DNA from: Streptomyces eurocidicus | Lineage (GTDB): Bacteria > Actinomycetota > Actinomycetes > Streptomycetales > Streptomycetaceae | Length of the DNA stretch: 64,000 bases | Reading direction: 5' to 3' | Assembly (NCBI RefSeq): GCF_002891295.1 | Contig: NZ_LGUI01000013.1 | Location: forward strand, 232,785 to 296,784 | Part shown: positions 24,506 to 31,645 of the stretch, one piece after another | Position numbering within the stretch: position 1 is the stretch's first letter | Layout of the letters: each line of letters starts with the position of its first letter | The notes under the pieces: generated by a model | Seen by the model: the letters and a program-made list of their open reading frames with translations, nothing else | Databases searched by the model: none | What the model was told of the DNA's origin: nothing | Made by a program: the position numbers and the translations under genes

Positions 24506-25783
24506 TCACAGGAAGTAGCGCTGTGCCGCGCGTACTCCTTCGGCGAGGGCCTTCACGTCGTCCTGCGAATTGTAGAGATAGAAGCTGGCGCGGGCCGTCG
24601 CCGGAATGCCGTAGCGGTCGCAGATGGGCCGTGCGCAATGGTGGCCGACGCGGACCGCGACGCCCCGGTCGTCCAGGACCTGGCCGACGTCGTGCGGGTG
24701 GATGCCGTCGACGGTGAAGGCGAGCGTGGCGCCCCGGTCCCGGGTCGTCCGGGGGCCGACGACGGTCACGCCGTCGATGTCGCCGAGCGCTTCCAGGGCG
24801 AGCCGGGTGAGGGCGTTCTCGTGCGCCTCGACGTGCTCCATGCCGAGCGCCTCGAGGTAGCGGACGGCGGCGGCGAGGCCGACCGCCTGGGGGGCCATGG
24901 GCACGCCGGCCTCGAACCGCTGCGGCGGCGCGAGGAAGGTGGTGCGGTCCATGCGGACCTCTTCGATCATGGAGCCGCCGGTGAGGAAGGGCGGCATCCG
25001 CTCCAGCAGCTCCCGGCGTCCCCACAGCACGCCGATGCCGTTGGGGCCCAGCATCTTGTGGGCGGAGAAGGCGAAGAAGTCGGCGCCCAGCTCGGCCACG
25101 TCGATCGGCTGGTGGGCCACCGACTGGGCGCCGTCGACCAGCACCACGGCGCCCACGGCGTGGGCCCGGTCGGCGATCGCCCGGACGGGGTTGACGGTTC
25201 CGAGCACGTTGGACTGGTGGGTCACGGCGACGAGCCTGGTGCGCTCGCCGATGAGCTCGTCGAAGGTGGTGGCGTCGAGGCGGCCGTCGTCGGTGAGGGG
25301 CACCCAGCGCAGGGTGGCGCCGGTCCGCGCGGCCAGCTGCTGCCAGGGCACGAGGTTGGCGTGGTGCTCCATCTCGGTCACCAGGATCTCGTCGCCGGGG
25401 CCGACGCGGAGATCGGCGTACTCCTCCCCCGCCCGGCCCGCGTTGCTCATCGCGTAGGCGACGAGGTTGATCGACTCGGTGGCGCTGCGGGTGAAGACGA
25501 TCTCGTCGGCCCGGGCCCCGACGAATCCGGCGACGGTCTCGCGGGCCGATTCGTAGCCCTCCGTCGCCTCTTCGGCCAGCTGGTGCGCGCCGCGGTGCGC
25601 GGCGGCGTTGTGGTGGAGGTAGAAGTCCCGCTCCGCGTCGAGCACCTGAAGGGGCTTCTGCGAGGTGGCCGCGGAATCCAGATAGACGAGCCGTGCGTCG
25701 TCCCGGATGCGCCTGCCCAGGATGGGGAAGTCCTTCTTGATGACTTCGGGGTCGAATGCCGCATTGTCCAGGCTTGCCGTCAC
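24506..25783 (-). CDS. SufS-like cysteine desulfurase
   Basis: A 425-residue PLP enzyme of the group II cysteine desulfurase family, converting cysteine to alanine and enzyme-bound persulfide. LVYLDSAATSQKPLQVLDA, THQSNVLGTVNPV and VLVDGAQSVAHQPIDV are conserved; the PLP Lys is in FAFSAHKMLGPNGIGVLWG and the catalytic Cys in VRVGHHCARPI. GTG 25783 has GGGAGA nine bases upstream. No SufBCD or SufU gene is adjacent, so it stands apart from the usual Suf operon and might serve a dedicated sulfur-transfer role or be a second copy. Confidence 0.9.
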   Translation of the reverse strand: MTASLDNAAFDPEVIKKDFPILGRRIRDDARLVYLDSAATSQKPLQVLDAERDFYLHHNAAAHRGAHQLAEEATEGYESARETVAGFVGARADEIVFTRSATESINLVAYAMSNAGRAGEEYADLRVGPGDEILVTEMEHHANLVPWQQLAARTGATLRWVPLTDDGRLDATTFDELIGERTRLVAVTHQSNVLGTVNPVRAIADRAHAVGAVVLVDGAQSVAHQPIDVAELGADFFAFSAHKMLGPNGIGVLWGRRELLERMPPFLTGGSMIEEVRMDRTTFLAPPQRFEAGVPMAPQAVGLAAAVRYLEALGMEHVEAHENALTRLALEALGDIDGVTVVGPRTTRDRGATLAFTVDGIHPHDVGQVLDDRGVAVRVGHHCARPICDRYGIPATARASFYLYNSQDDVKALAEGVRAAQRYFL

Positions 25784-25906
25784 CGAGAATCGTCTCCCTT
25801 GGCGCTTGATACCGCTGACATATCGCCGACACATTTCCTTCGGCGGGCCTTTTCCCAACCATCGTAGGGGGAAGCGGCATTGGGCCGTCCGGGGGTTGCC
25901 CCCGGG

Positions 25907-25942
25907 GCCGCCCGGAACAGGCCACAGCCTGTTCCGGGCGGC
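25907..25942 (-). terminator. Terminator after the MocR gene
   Basis: GCCGCCCGGAACAGGC (25907-25922) pairs perfectly with GCCTGTTCCGGGCGGC (25927-25942) around CACA, 27 bases past the stop at 25970. Confidence 0.85.
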
Positions 25943-25969
25943 TCCGTGTCCCGTACCGTGGGCCGCGGT

Positions 25970-27439
25970 TCAGACCACCCAGTGCGGGCGCTCGACCGAG
26001 GATTCCAGGGGCATGCCCTCGTCGAGCGAGGCGGCGAGCCGGCGGACCGCCTCGTCCAGGGTGTCGGCGGGCAGGGTGTAAGGGATGCGCAGGCGGTGCT
26101 CGAAGGTCCCCGGGTCGGCGCCGAAGCGGGCGCCGCTCTCGATGCGCACGCCGTGGCCGAGGGCCCGGTCGGCCAGGGCGGAGGCCACGGGCCGCCCCAG
26201 GTCGACCCAGAGCGAGAGCCCGCCGGCCGGCAGCCGCCAGTCCCACTGCGGGGCGTGCCGGCCGAGCGCCCCGGCGAGCGCGTCCCGCTGGGCGCGCACC
26301 TGGGCGATGCGGGTGTCGAGCCAGTCCCCGGTGGACTCCATCAGGGCGACGGCGAGGAGCTGGTCCAGGACGGAGCCGGCCATGTCCACGGTCACCCGCA
26401 GCCCGGCGAGTTCGTTGATCAGCCGGGGCGCGGCCCGCAGCCAGCCGATGCGCATGCCGCCCCAGAGGGTCTTGCTCAGGGAGCCGATCGTGATCACGTG
26501 GTCGCCCTCGCCGGGCGCCGCGTGCGAGGCGAAGGGCGCGGGGACGGGGACGTCCAGGGCGATGTCGGCGAGGGTCTCGTCGATCACCAGCCAGGTGCCG
26601 GACTTCCGGGTGGCGCGGACGATCCGGGCGCGCTGGGCGAGGGGCATGAGGCAGCCGACGGGGTTCTGGAAGTCGGGGATGAGATAGGCCAGCCGGGGTA
26701 CCACCTGGCGCAGGGTGGACTCCATGATCTCCAGGTCCCAGCCGCTCTCGGTGACGGGCACCGGGGCCATCCGCAGCCGGGCCCGCCGGACCGCCTCCAG
26801 GGCGTTGGGGTAGGAGGGGTTCTCGACCATGACCCGGTCGCCGGGGCCGCAGAGCAGCCCGATCGTCAGCATCAGGGCCTGCTGGGCGCCGGAGGTGATG
26901 ATGATCTGCTCGGGGCGGGTCGGCAGCCCCCGCCGGGTGTAGCGATGGGCGACGGCGGCGCGTAATTCGATGAGCCCGAAGGGGTTGTAACCGGCCGTCT
27001 GCGCCCGCTCCGTCAGCCGGGGGGCGACCTTGGCCAGGGCGTCGGAGAGCACCTCCTCGGGCAGCGCCAGGGCCGCGGCCGTGAGGTTGATGAAGGCGTC
27101 CGGGGCGGGCAGGAGCCGGCTGACGCCCGCGGTCTCGCCGCCGTCGGGCACCGCCGTCCAGGTGCCGGACCCCCGGCGGCTGAGGGCGTAACCGCTCTCG
27201 CGCAGCAGGTCGTAGGCGGCCGTGACGGTGGCCCGGCTCATCCTCAGCGTCGGGGCGAGCTCCCGCTCGGCGGGCAGCTTCACATGGAGGGCGATCCGGC
27301 CGTCGAGGATCAGGGCGCGGATGGCCGCGGCGAGATGGCGGTAGACGGGCCGGGCCATCGTCACGTCAGAGAGCAGTGCGCCCAGCCTCCGGGCCCCGAT
27401 CGACCTGCCTCCGGACTGCGGAGTGTACGTGTCAGGCAT
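25970..27439 (-). CDS. MocR family regulator (GntR HTH fused to aminotransferase fold)
   Basis: A 489-residue fusion. The N-terminal winged helix is ARPVYRHLAAAIRALILDGRIALHVKLPAERELAPTLRMSRATVTAAYDLL (about 29-79), followed by an aminotransferase-like domain with NPSYPNALEAVRRA, DFQNPVG, VIDETLADI and SLSKTLWGGMRIGW, in which Lys would hold PLP. MocR proteins use PLP or amino donors to control neighbouring genes. An ATTGGTC/GACCAAT inverted repeat (27454-27477) lies 15 bases upstream of the ATG and is a likely operator. The divergent neighbour is UspA rather than a PLP gene. Confidence 0.9.
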   Translation of the reverse strand: MPDTYTPQSGGRSIGARRLGALLSDVTMARPVYRHLAAAIRALILDGRIALHVKLPAERELAPTLRMSRATVTAAYDLLRESGYALSRRGSGTWTAVPDGGETAGVSRLLPAPDAFINLTAAALALPEEVLSDALAKVAPRLTERAQTAGYNPFGLIELRAAVAHRYTRRGLPTRPEQIIITSGAQQALMLTIGLLCGPGDRVMVENPSYPNALEAVRRARLRMAPVPVTESGWDLEIMESTLRQVVPRLAYLIPDFQNPVGCLMPLAQRARIVRATRKSGTWLVIDETLADIALDVPVPAPFASHAAPGEGDHVITIGSLSKTLWGGMRIGWLRAAPRLINELAGLRVTVDMAGSVLDQLLAVALMESTGDWLDTRIAQVRAQRDALAGALGRHAPQWDWRLPAGGLSLWVDLGRPVASALADRALGHGVRIESGARFGADPGTFEHRLRIPYTLPADTLDEAVRRLAASLDEGMPLESSVERPHWVV

Positions 27440-27453
27440 ACCACTACCTCTGA

Positions 27454-27477
27454 ATTGGTCGTGTTTTCCAGACCAAT
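27454..27477. promoter_or_regulatory. Inverted repeat, probable MocR operator
   Basis: ATTGGTC (27454-27460) and GACCAAT (27471-27477) are perfect complements separated by ten bases, placed between the MocR gene and divergent UspA gene. Confidence 0.55.
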
Positions 27478-27649
27478 GAATGTACAGACTCGCTCACGTG
27501 GCAAGGAGGGCCAGGGCGAACCCTCCGCCAGGGGGCCTCAAGGGTCCCGGCGGACGGGGCCGTGGCGGCAGGCGTACGAGGAAGTGGCCGGGGCGGCAGC
27601 CGTGATGACGGTGCATCAGCTCCCTGGGGTGCGAGGAGGAAGGAGAGCC

Positions 27650-28189
27650 GTGTCCCACGCGTCAGGACGCGTCATCGTGGGGGTGAGCGGGTCGCTGGCC
27701 AGCCTGGCGGCGCTCCGCAGGGCGGTCGAGGAGGTCCGGCGCGACGGCCGGACGCTGGTGGCGGTGATCGCCTGGGCGCCGCCGGAGGGCGAGACCCTGT
27801 ACCGGCGGGCGCCGTGCCCGCCGCTGGCGAAGGCATGGGCCGGCCGGGCGGCGGACCGGCTGGACACGGCCTTCCACGAGGCGCTCGGCGGGGTGCCGGA
27901 GGACGTGCGCGTCGAGTTCGAAGTGGTGCGCTCCGCCCCCGGGTTCGCCCTGTGCGACATCGCCGACCGGGAGGGCGACCTGCTGGTCGTCGGCGCGGGC
28001 GGCCAGGGCCTGGCGGGCCGCCTCCGGTGGAGCCCGGTCCGCCGCTACGTCCTGGCCAGGGCGCGGTGCCCGGTGCTGGCGGTGCCCGCTCCCGCCGTGT
28101 CCTGGTGGACGGCCCGCGCCGCCCTGCGCCGGGCCGACCCCACGGACTTCGTACCACGGCACGCCGGTCCCCGCGGGACGACGGCCTGA
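27650..28189 (+). CDS. Universal stress protein (UspA) domain protein
   Basis: A 179-residue UspA-fold protein. RVIVGVSGSLASLAALRRAVEEV is the first strand and helix, and GDLLVVGAGGQGLAGRLRWSPVRRYVLARARCPVLAVP supplies the G-2x-G-9x-G-S/T-like nucleotide-binding loop, although the terminal Ser/Thr pattern is modified (SPVRRYV). GTG 27650 has GGAGGAAGGAGAG just upstream. Only one Usp domain is present, with a C-terminal Trp- and Arg-containing tail of about 30 residues. Role is probably stress or dormancy related; no partner is evident. Confidence 0.85.
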   Translation: MSHASGRVIVGVSGSLASLAALRRAVEEVRRDGRTLVAVIAWAPPEGETLYRRAPCPPLAKAWAGRAADRLDTAFHEALGGVPEDVRVEFEVVRSAPGFALCDIADREGDLLVVGAGGQGLAGRLRWSPVRRYVLARARCPVLAVPAPAVSWWTARAALRRADPTDFVPRHAGPRGTTA

Positions 28190-28241
28190 CGTCCCGCGGC
28201 CGGGGTTCCCGGTGCGGGCCGTGCCCCGCCCGGGGCCGGGG

Positions 28242-29093
28242 TCAGCCGACGAGGCCGGCGAGCGGGGTGTGGAGCAGCGGCTCGCACATGAGCACCACGC
28301 CGAGGCCGGCCAGCACCCCACCGGTGGCCATGGCGATCCTCTTGCCGGCCTTCAGCGCGCGCTCGGCCAGGAAGAGCAGGGTGAGGATGCCCATCCAGAG
28401 CAGGTTGTGCAGGCCCACGGCGACCTGGACCAGCATCAGCGCCCAGCAGCAGCCGAGGCAGTACAGGCCGTTGAGGACGCCCGCCCGCAGGGTGCCGAGC
28501 GACCCGGCCTTGAAGTCATGGGTGAGGACGAACGACAGCGGGCTGCGGCAGACGGTGAGGCAGCGCGTCTTGAGGCCGCTGAACTGGAAGAGGCCGGCGG
28601 CGGTGATGACGACGCCCGCGCCGGCGACCGACCAGGGGCTGCCCTCGGAGACCGGGACCAGCCAGCGCTTGGCCGCCAGGAGCAGCAGCGGGACCAGCCC
28701 GGAGAGCACCCAGATCAGCAGATAGCCGCCGATGAACACCGAGGTCGAGACGGCTCCGGCCCGGCCCTTGGGGCGGGTGACGAACCGGTGGGCGGCGACC
28801 AGGGGCACGGCCACGGGCAGCATCATGGCGATCACCATGCCCGCCCACATCGCGAGGAACATCTCCGCCTCGGTGGCGGAGACGGTGCCGGCGGTGGTGC
28901 CGCCGTGGTGGCCGCCGTGCGCTCCCCCCGGCATCCCCGGCATGTCCGCCATGCCGGAGGATCCGCCGGAGTGGCCCGAGTGGGCGGACCCGCTCAGGTA
29001 CATCCACCACCACGCGAGGGCCGATACGGCGCACACCCACACCGCGGTGGTGAGGGTGAGGCGCCGCATGACTATCTGAGGCGCAGTGGTCAC
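28242..29093 (-). CDS. DUF2182 family integral membrane protein, His/Met-rich (metal-binding)
   Basis: A 283-residue polytopic protein. After the first membrane segment (TLTTAVWVCAVSALAWWWMYL) comes a periplasm-side loop rich in His and Met (SGHSGGSSGMADMPGMPGG, then AHGGHHGG), a likely copper-binding stretch. Later segments contain MFLAMWAGMVIAMMLPVAVPLV, LKTRCLTVCRSPLSFVL and LNGLYCLGCCWALMLVQVAVG, the Met/Cys pattern of DUF2182. The GTG at 29093 overlaps the DUF1326 stop in a GTGA junction, so the two are coupled. Members are described as predicted metal-binding membrane proteins; function is not known. Confidence 0.85.
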   Translation of the reverse strand: MTTAPQIVMRRLTLTTAVWVCAVSALAWWWMYLSGSAHSGHSGGSSGMADMPGMPGGAHGGHHGGTTAGTVSATEAEMFLAMWAGMVIAMMLPVAVPLVAAHRFVTRPKGRAGAVSTSVFIGGYLLIWVLSGLVPLLLLAAKRWLVPVSEGSPWSVAGAGVVITAAGLFQFSGLKTRCLTVCRSPLSFVLTHDFKAGSLGTLRAGVLNGLYCLGCCWALMLVQVAVGLHNLLWMGILTLLFLAERALKAGKRIAMATGGVLAGLGVVLMCEPLLHTPLAGLVG

Positions 29094-29683
29094 TCCGACC
29101 CCATCTTCATCGGGCCGAAGTCCGCGTGCACCAGGGGCCAGTCCCAGCCGAGGTCCGGGTCGACGAACCGGCTCTCGGTCTTGGCGAGCAGCCGCTCGCC
29201 GCCGAAGGACATCAGCGCGTTGTGCACCGCGATGGGCGTCTCGCCGTCGCGGCCCAGCAGCGGCTTGACCGGGACGGTGCTGGCCCGGCCGAGCTGGAAG
29301 TACGGCTTGTCCCCCGAGTCGTCGAGCTCGATGGGGACCCTGCGCACGCCCTTGAAGTCCTCGACCAGCGTGAACAGCAGGGCGAGCAGTCCGCCGGCCT
29401 TGCCGGTGAGGATCTGCTCCATGGCCTCGCTCTGCGCCTCGGGCGTCTCCTCGCCGATGTACACGGCGACCTTCAGACCGCCGTCCCAGACGTGCTTGAC
29501 GGTGCGGTAGGCCACGCCGAGCTTGCAGCCGGCCAGGTCGACGTCGCCGTAATGGCCTTTGTCGACGATGCCGACGCCGATGGCGTCGCAGGATCCATGG
29601 GTCGGCGCCTCCGCGAACCAGCAGGGGCACGGCGTGCCACAGTTGCACGCGCCCGCCAGGCGGCCCTCGATCGACCACTCCAT
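29090..29683 (-). CDS. DUF1326 domain protein
   Basis: A 197-residue protein with the DUF1326 N-terminal motif EGRLAGACNCGTPCPCWF, whose CxCxxxCPC Cys cluster suggests metal or redox binding, followed by GIVDKGHYGDVDLAGCKL and a beta-rich remainder. The ATG is preceded by AAAGGACT. It is the first gene of a pair with DUF2182, a pairing found repeatedly in bacterial genomes, so the two may act together in metal handling. A 17-bp terminator separates it from the diiron-protein gene upstream, so it is probably a separate unit with its own promoter in the 120-bp gap. Confidence 0.87.
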   Translation of the reverse strand: MEWSIEGRLAGACNCGTPCPCWFAEAPTHGSCDAIGVGIVDKGHYGDVDLAGCKLGVAYRTVKHVWDGGLKVAVYIGEETPEAQSEAMEQILTGKAGGLLALLFTLVEDFKGVRRVPIELDDSGDKPYFQLGRASTVPVKPLLGRDGETPIAVHNALMSFGGERLLAKTESRFVDPDLGWDWPLVHADFGPMKMGSE

Positions 29684-29720
29684 AGTGCGAGTCCTTTCAC
29701 GTCGTTGACTGACATGGGGT

Positions 29721-29752
29721 GCCCGCCGGCGCCGGGCCGTGCGCCGGCGGGC
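29721..29752 (-). terminator. Second hairpin in the gap upstream of DUF1326
   Basis: GCCCGCCGGCGC (29721-29732) pairs perfectly with GCGCCGGCGGGC (29741-29752) around CGGGCCGT; it lies between the 17-bp terminator and DUF1326. Confidence 0.5.
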
Positions 29753-29758
29753 GAGGCC

Positions 29759-29796
29759 GGCCGGGGTGCCGCGGGAGGACCCGCGGCACCCCGGCC
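29759..29796 (-). terminator. Terminator of the GNAT/diiron operon, 17-bp stem
   Basis: GGCCGGGGTGCCGCGGG (29759-29775) pairs perfectly with CCCGCGGCACCCCGGCC (29780-29796) around AGGA, eight bases beyond the stop at 29804. Confidence 0.9.
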
Positions 29797-29803
29797 GCGG
29801 GCC

Positions 29804-30529
29804 TCAGGCCGTGGCGGCCGCCAGCTCGGCCTCCTTGGCGCGGGTGGCCTCGTACGCCTCGACGAAGTACATCGTGAAGAGCTTGTACAGATGGGCGAAG
29901 TGGCCGAGCAGCCGCTCCACGTCGGCGTCCGTCTTCACCAGCGTCATCAGGGTGTTCCACACATCGCCGGTGTGGTCCTCCTCGATGTCGTAGTTGACGT
30001 GCGTACGGGCGCCCTTGACCTCGTCCTTGCCGAGGGTCTTCTCCAGGTTGTCCAGCCAGTCCGGCTGGGTCTTCCGGGTCGTGTACTCCAGGAAGTAGCT
30101 GCTGGCTATGGCGGCCAGCGGGGTGCCCTCGAACTCCAGGCAGTAGAGGAAGTAGCCGTTCAGCAGCTTGGTGGCCAGGAACGGGTCGGTGGAGTAGACC
30201 TCCTCCGGCTCGATGCCCACCCGCGCCAGGTCGGCGAGGAAGAGCCGGTCGTGCAGCATCTCGTCATCGGTGTACTCGGCCCACTCCTTGGCCGCCACCG
30301 GGTCGTGCAGGGTGAAGTAGCGGATGGCGTGGGCGTCGATGGTGCGCTTGCGGCGGATGCGCAGGATCGTCTCGATGGTGTGCCGCTTGTAGTACGGCAT
30401 GTCGACCTCGGCGTCGCTGAGGAAGTGCGTGGCGTACGGCACCTCCTTGTAGAACTGCCCGATGTAGGCGTCGAGCTTCGCGTTGACCTGCTCGCGCAGC
30501 TCCGGGCGGATGATCTCGGTGTCGGACAT
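29804..30529 (-). CDS. Haem-oxygenase-like (TenA/HDO fold) iron-containing redox protein
   Basis: A 241-residue all-helical protein. Candidate metal ligands are arranged as in haem-oxygenase-like diiron oxidases: Glu90 and His93 in DDEMLHDRLFLADL, Glu148 in SSYFLEYTTRK, and His177, Asp185 and His186 in RTHVNYDIEEDHTGDVW. Members of this superfamily oxidise amines, fatty acids or amino acids in small-molecule pathways (UndA, BesC, SznF types). ATG 30529 has CCAGGAGAG upstream. It follows a LuxI-like acyltransferase gene by 64 bases and ends at a 17-bp terminator, so the two make a bicistronic unit. Substrate unknown; TenA-like thiaminase activity is less likely because the TenA active-site Cys is not evident. 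Confidence 0.75.
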   Translation of the reverse strand: MSDTEIIRPELREQVNAKLDAYIGQFYKEVPYATHFLSDAEVDMPYYKRHTIETILRIRRKRTIDAHAIRYFTLHDPVAAKEWAEYTDDEMLHDRLFLADLARVGIEPEEVYSTDPFLATKLLNGYFLYCLEFEGTPLAAIASSYFLEYTTRKTQPDWLDNLEKTLGKDEVKGARTHVNYDIEEDHTGDVWNTLMTLVKTDADVERLLGHFAHLYKLFTMYFVEAYEATRAKEAELAAATA

Positions 30530-30593
30530 ATGCGTCTCTCCTGGATCCTGTTGGAATGTCACTTGCCGATCGGCCGGCCGCCGGCCACAAGGG

Positions 30594-31241
30594 CTACTGG
30601 CCGACCGACCCCGAACCTGACGGCACCCGGGCCTCTCCGATGAGGTCCTCCATCGAGAAATCCATCTTGCCCGCCGCCGTGGCTTCGAGCAGCGGCCCGA
30701 ATCCATAACCGGACAACCGCTGCACGACCTCCGCCACATCGGCGACGATGGTGTAGTAATCGTCGCCGCGCTCCGGAATCTCATACGGTCCGGCCACCAC
30801 CTTCGCCCCCGACGCCTCGAAGCCGGAGAGTTTTCCGCCCCGGCAGTAGGAGACGACCTTCTGAATGGGCAGATTGGCCAGCGCCCATTGCGAGGCCCAG
30901 CCGAACAGCAGCCGGGAATAGGGCAGATCCCGGCCCTGGCCGGGCGCGGAGACCAATCGCCCGAGTTCCCATACCGTCGAGTCACCCTTCAACTCGTCGG
31001 GCAGGAGGCCCAGCTCCTCGATCTCCGTCGTGCAAGCCGTGACCGGCACGATGCGAAGGGTCGCCCGGACCCGGTCGCCCTTACGGAGCAGGAATACTTT
31101 GCCTTGCAGATCACGGTCCTTGTCAAGCCACCAGAACTCGCTCTCGGGGAAGCGGGGTTCATAACGGAGCAGACGCAGGGCGTGGGCCTCCGAGAGGTCC
31201 TCTATGTTCTGCGCTAGTGAGAATCGGTAGAGGTCTTCCAT
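30594..31241 (-). CDS. LuxI-like GNAT fold acyltransferase (N-acyl amino acid / autoinducer synthase-like)
   Basis: A 215-residue protein with the hallmarks of the acyl-homoserine-lactone synthase branch of GNATs: LDKDRD (39-44) in place of the LuxI Asp pair, VRATLRIVPV (58-67) matching the RxxxRLxP strand, and VWELGRLVS (90-98) matching WExSRF with its Glu and Arg. LFGWASQWALANLPIQKVVSY then forms the acyl-binding core. Length equals LuxI (about 200). Perfect ribosome-binding site GGGAGGATTC precedes ATG 31241. LuxI-type enzymes are rare in Gram-positives; related FeeM-like enzymes make N-acyl amino acids. Coupled to a diiron protein, it may acylate an amine that is then oxidised. Specific product unknown. 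Confidence 0.65.
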   Translation of the reverse strand: MEDLYRFSLAQNIEDLSEAHALRLLRYEPRFPESEFWWLDKDRDLQGKVFLLRKGDRVRATLRIVPVTACTTEIEELGLLPDELKGDSTVWELGRLVSAPGQGRDLPYSRLLFGWASQWALANLPIQKVVSYCRGGKLSGFEASGAKVVAGPYEIPERGDDYYTIVADVAEVVQRLSGYGFGPLLEATAAGKMDFSMEDLIGEARVPSGSGSVGQ

Positions 31242-31645
31242 GAATCCTCCCGAGTCGAACGGCGAAAGAGCAGCCCTCCCATTAAGTTCCTCATCATGGC
31301 CCGGCCAATAGCCGCTGGCCAGAAAAAGCCAAGGCCCTGAATGGGGCATGCCCGGATGCAGACGTCCGGCCCAGGGCCGGTCACCTGCCCGGATGCGGGC
31401 GCGGGCGGTGTCCGCATCAGGTCATGCCCGGTTGATGCACACACCCGCGAACTCGGCGGATCGATGGCATGATCCAGGATGGGGGAGGCCACCGGGCCGG
31501 GCCGAGCGGGCCCAGCGGCGACCGGGCCGGATCCGCGGTCCCACGGCCGCGCCCCGGGGGCCGCCCGGCGGCCCCCGGGCCCCCGACCGCGGGTCAGGGC
31601 CGCCCGGCGAGGGCGTCCTCCGGACACAGAAAGTCACCGAATACT
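31242..31645. other. 404-bp divergent intergenic region
   Basis: No gene was supported. It separates the leftward acyltransferase operon from the rightward permease. GCCCGGATGC occurs twice (about 31347 and 31384). A 13-base inverted repeat, CCCGGGGGCCGCC (31553-31565) and GGCGGCCCCCGGG (31567-31579), could form a hairpin in the permease leader. GGCCA/TGGCC arms lie near 31300-31317 upstream of the acyltransferase. Confidence 0.5.

Noticed and set aside
30594..31241. True AHL quorum-sensing system with LuxI and the LuxR-type regulator at 14886
   Set aside because: The regulator is 15 kb away, lacks an AHL-binding domain, and the acyltransferase only partly matches LuxI; I report it as LuxI-like only.
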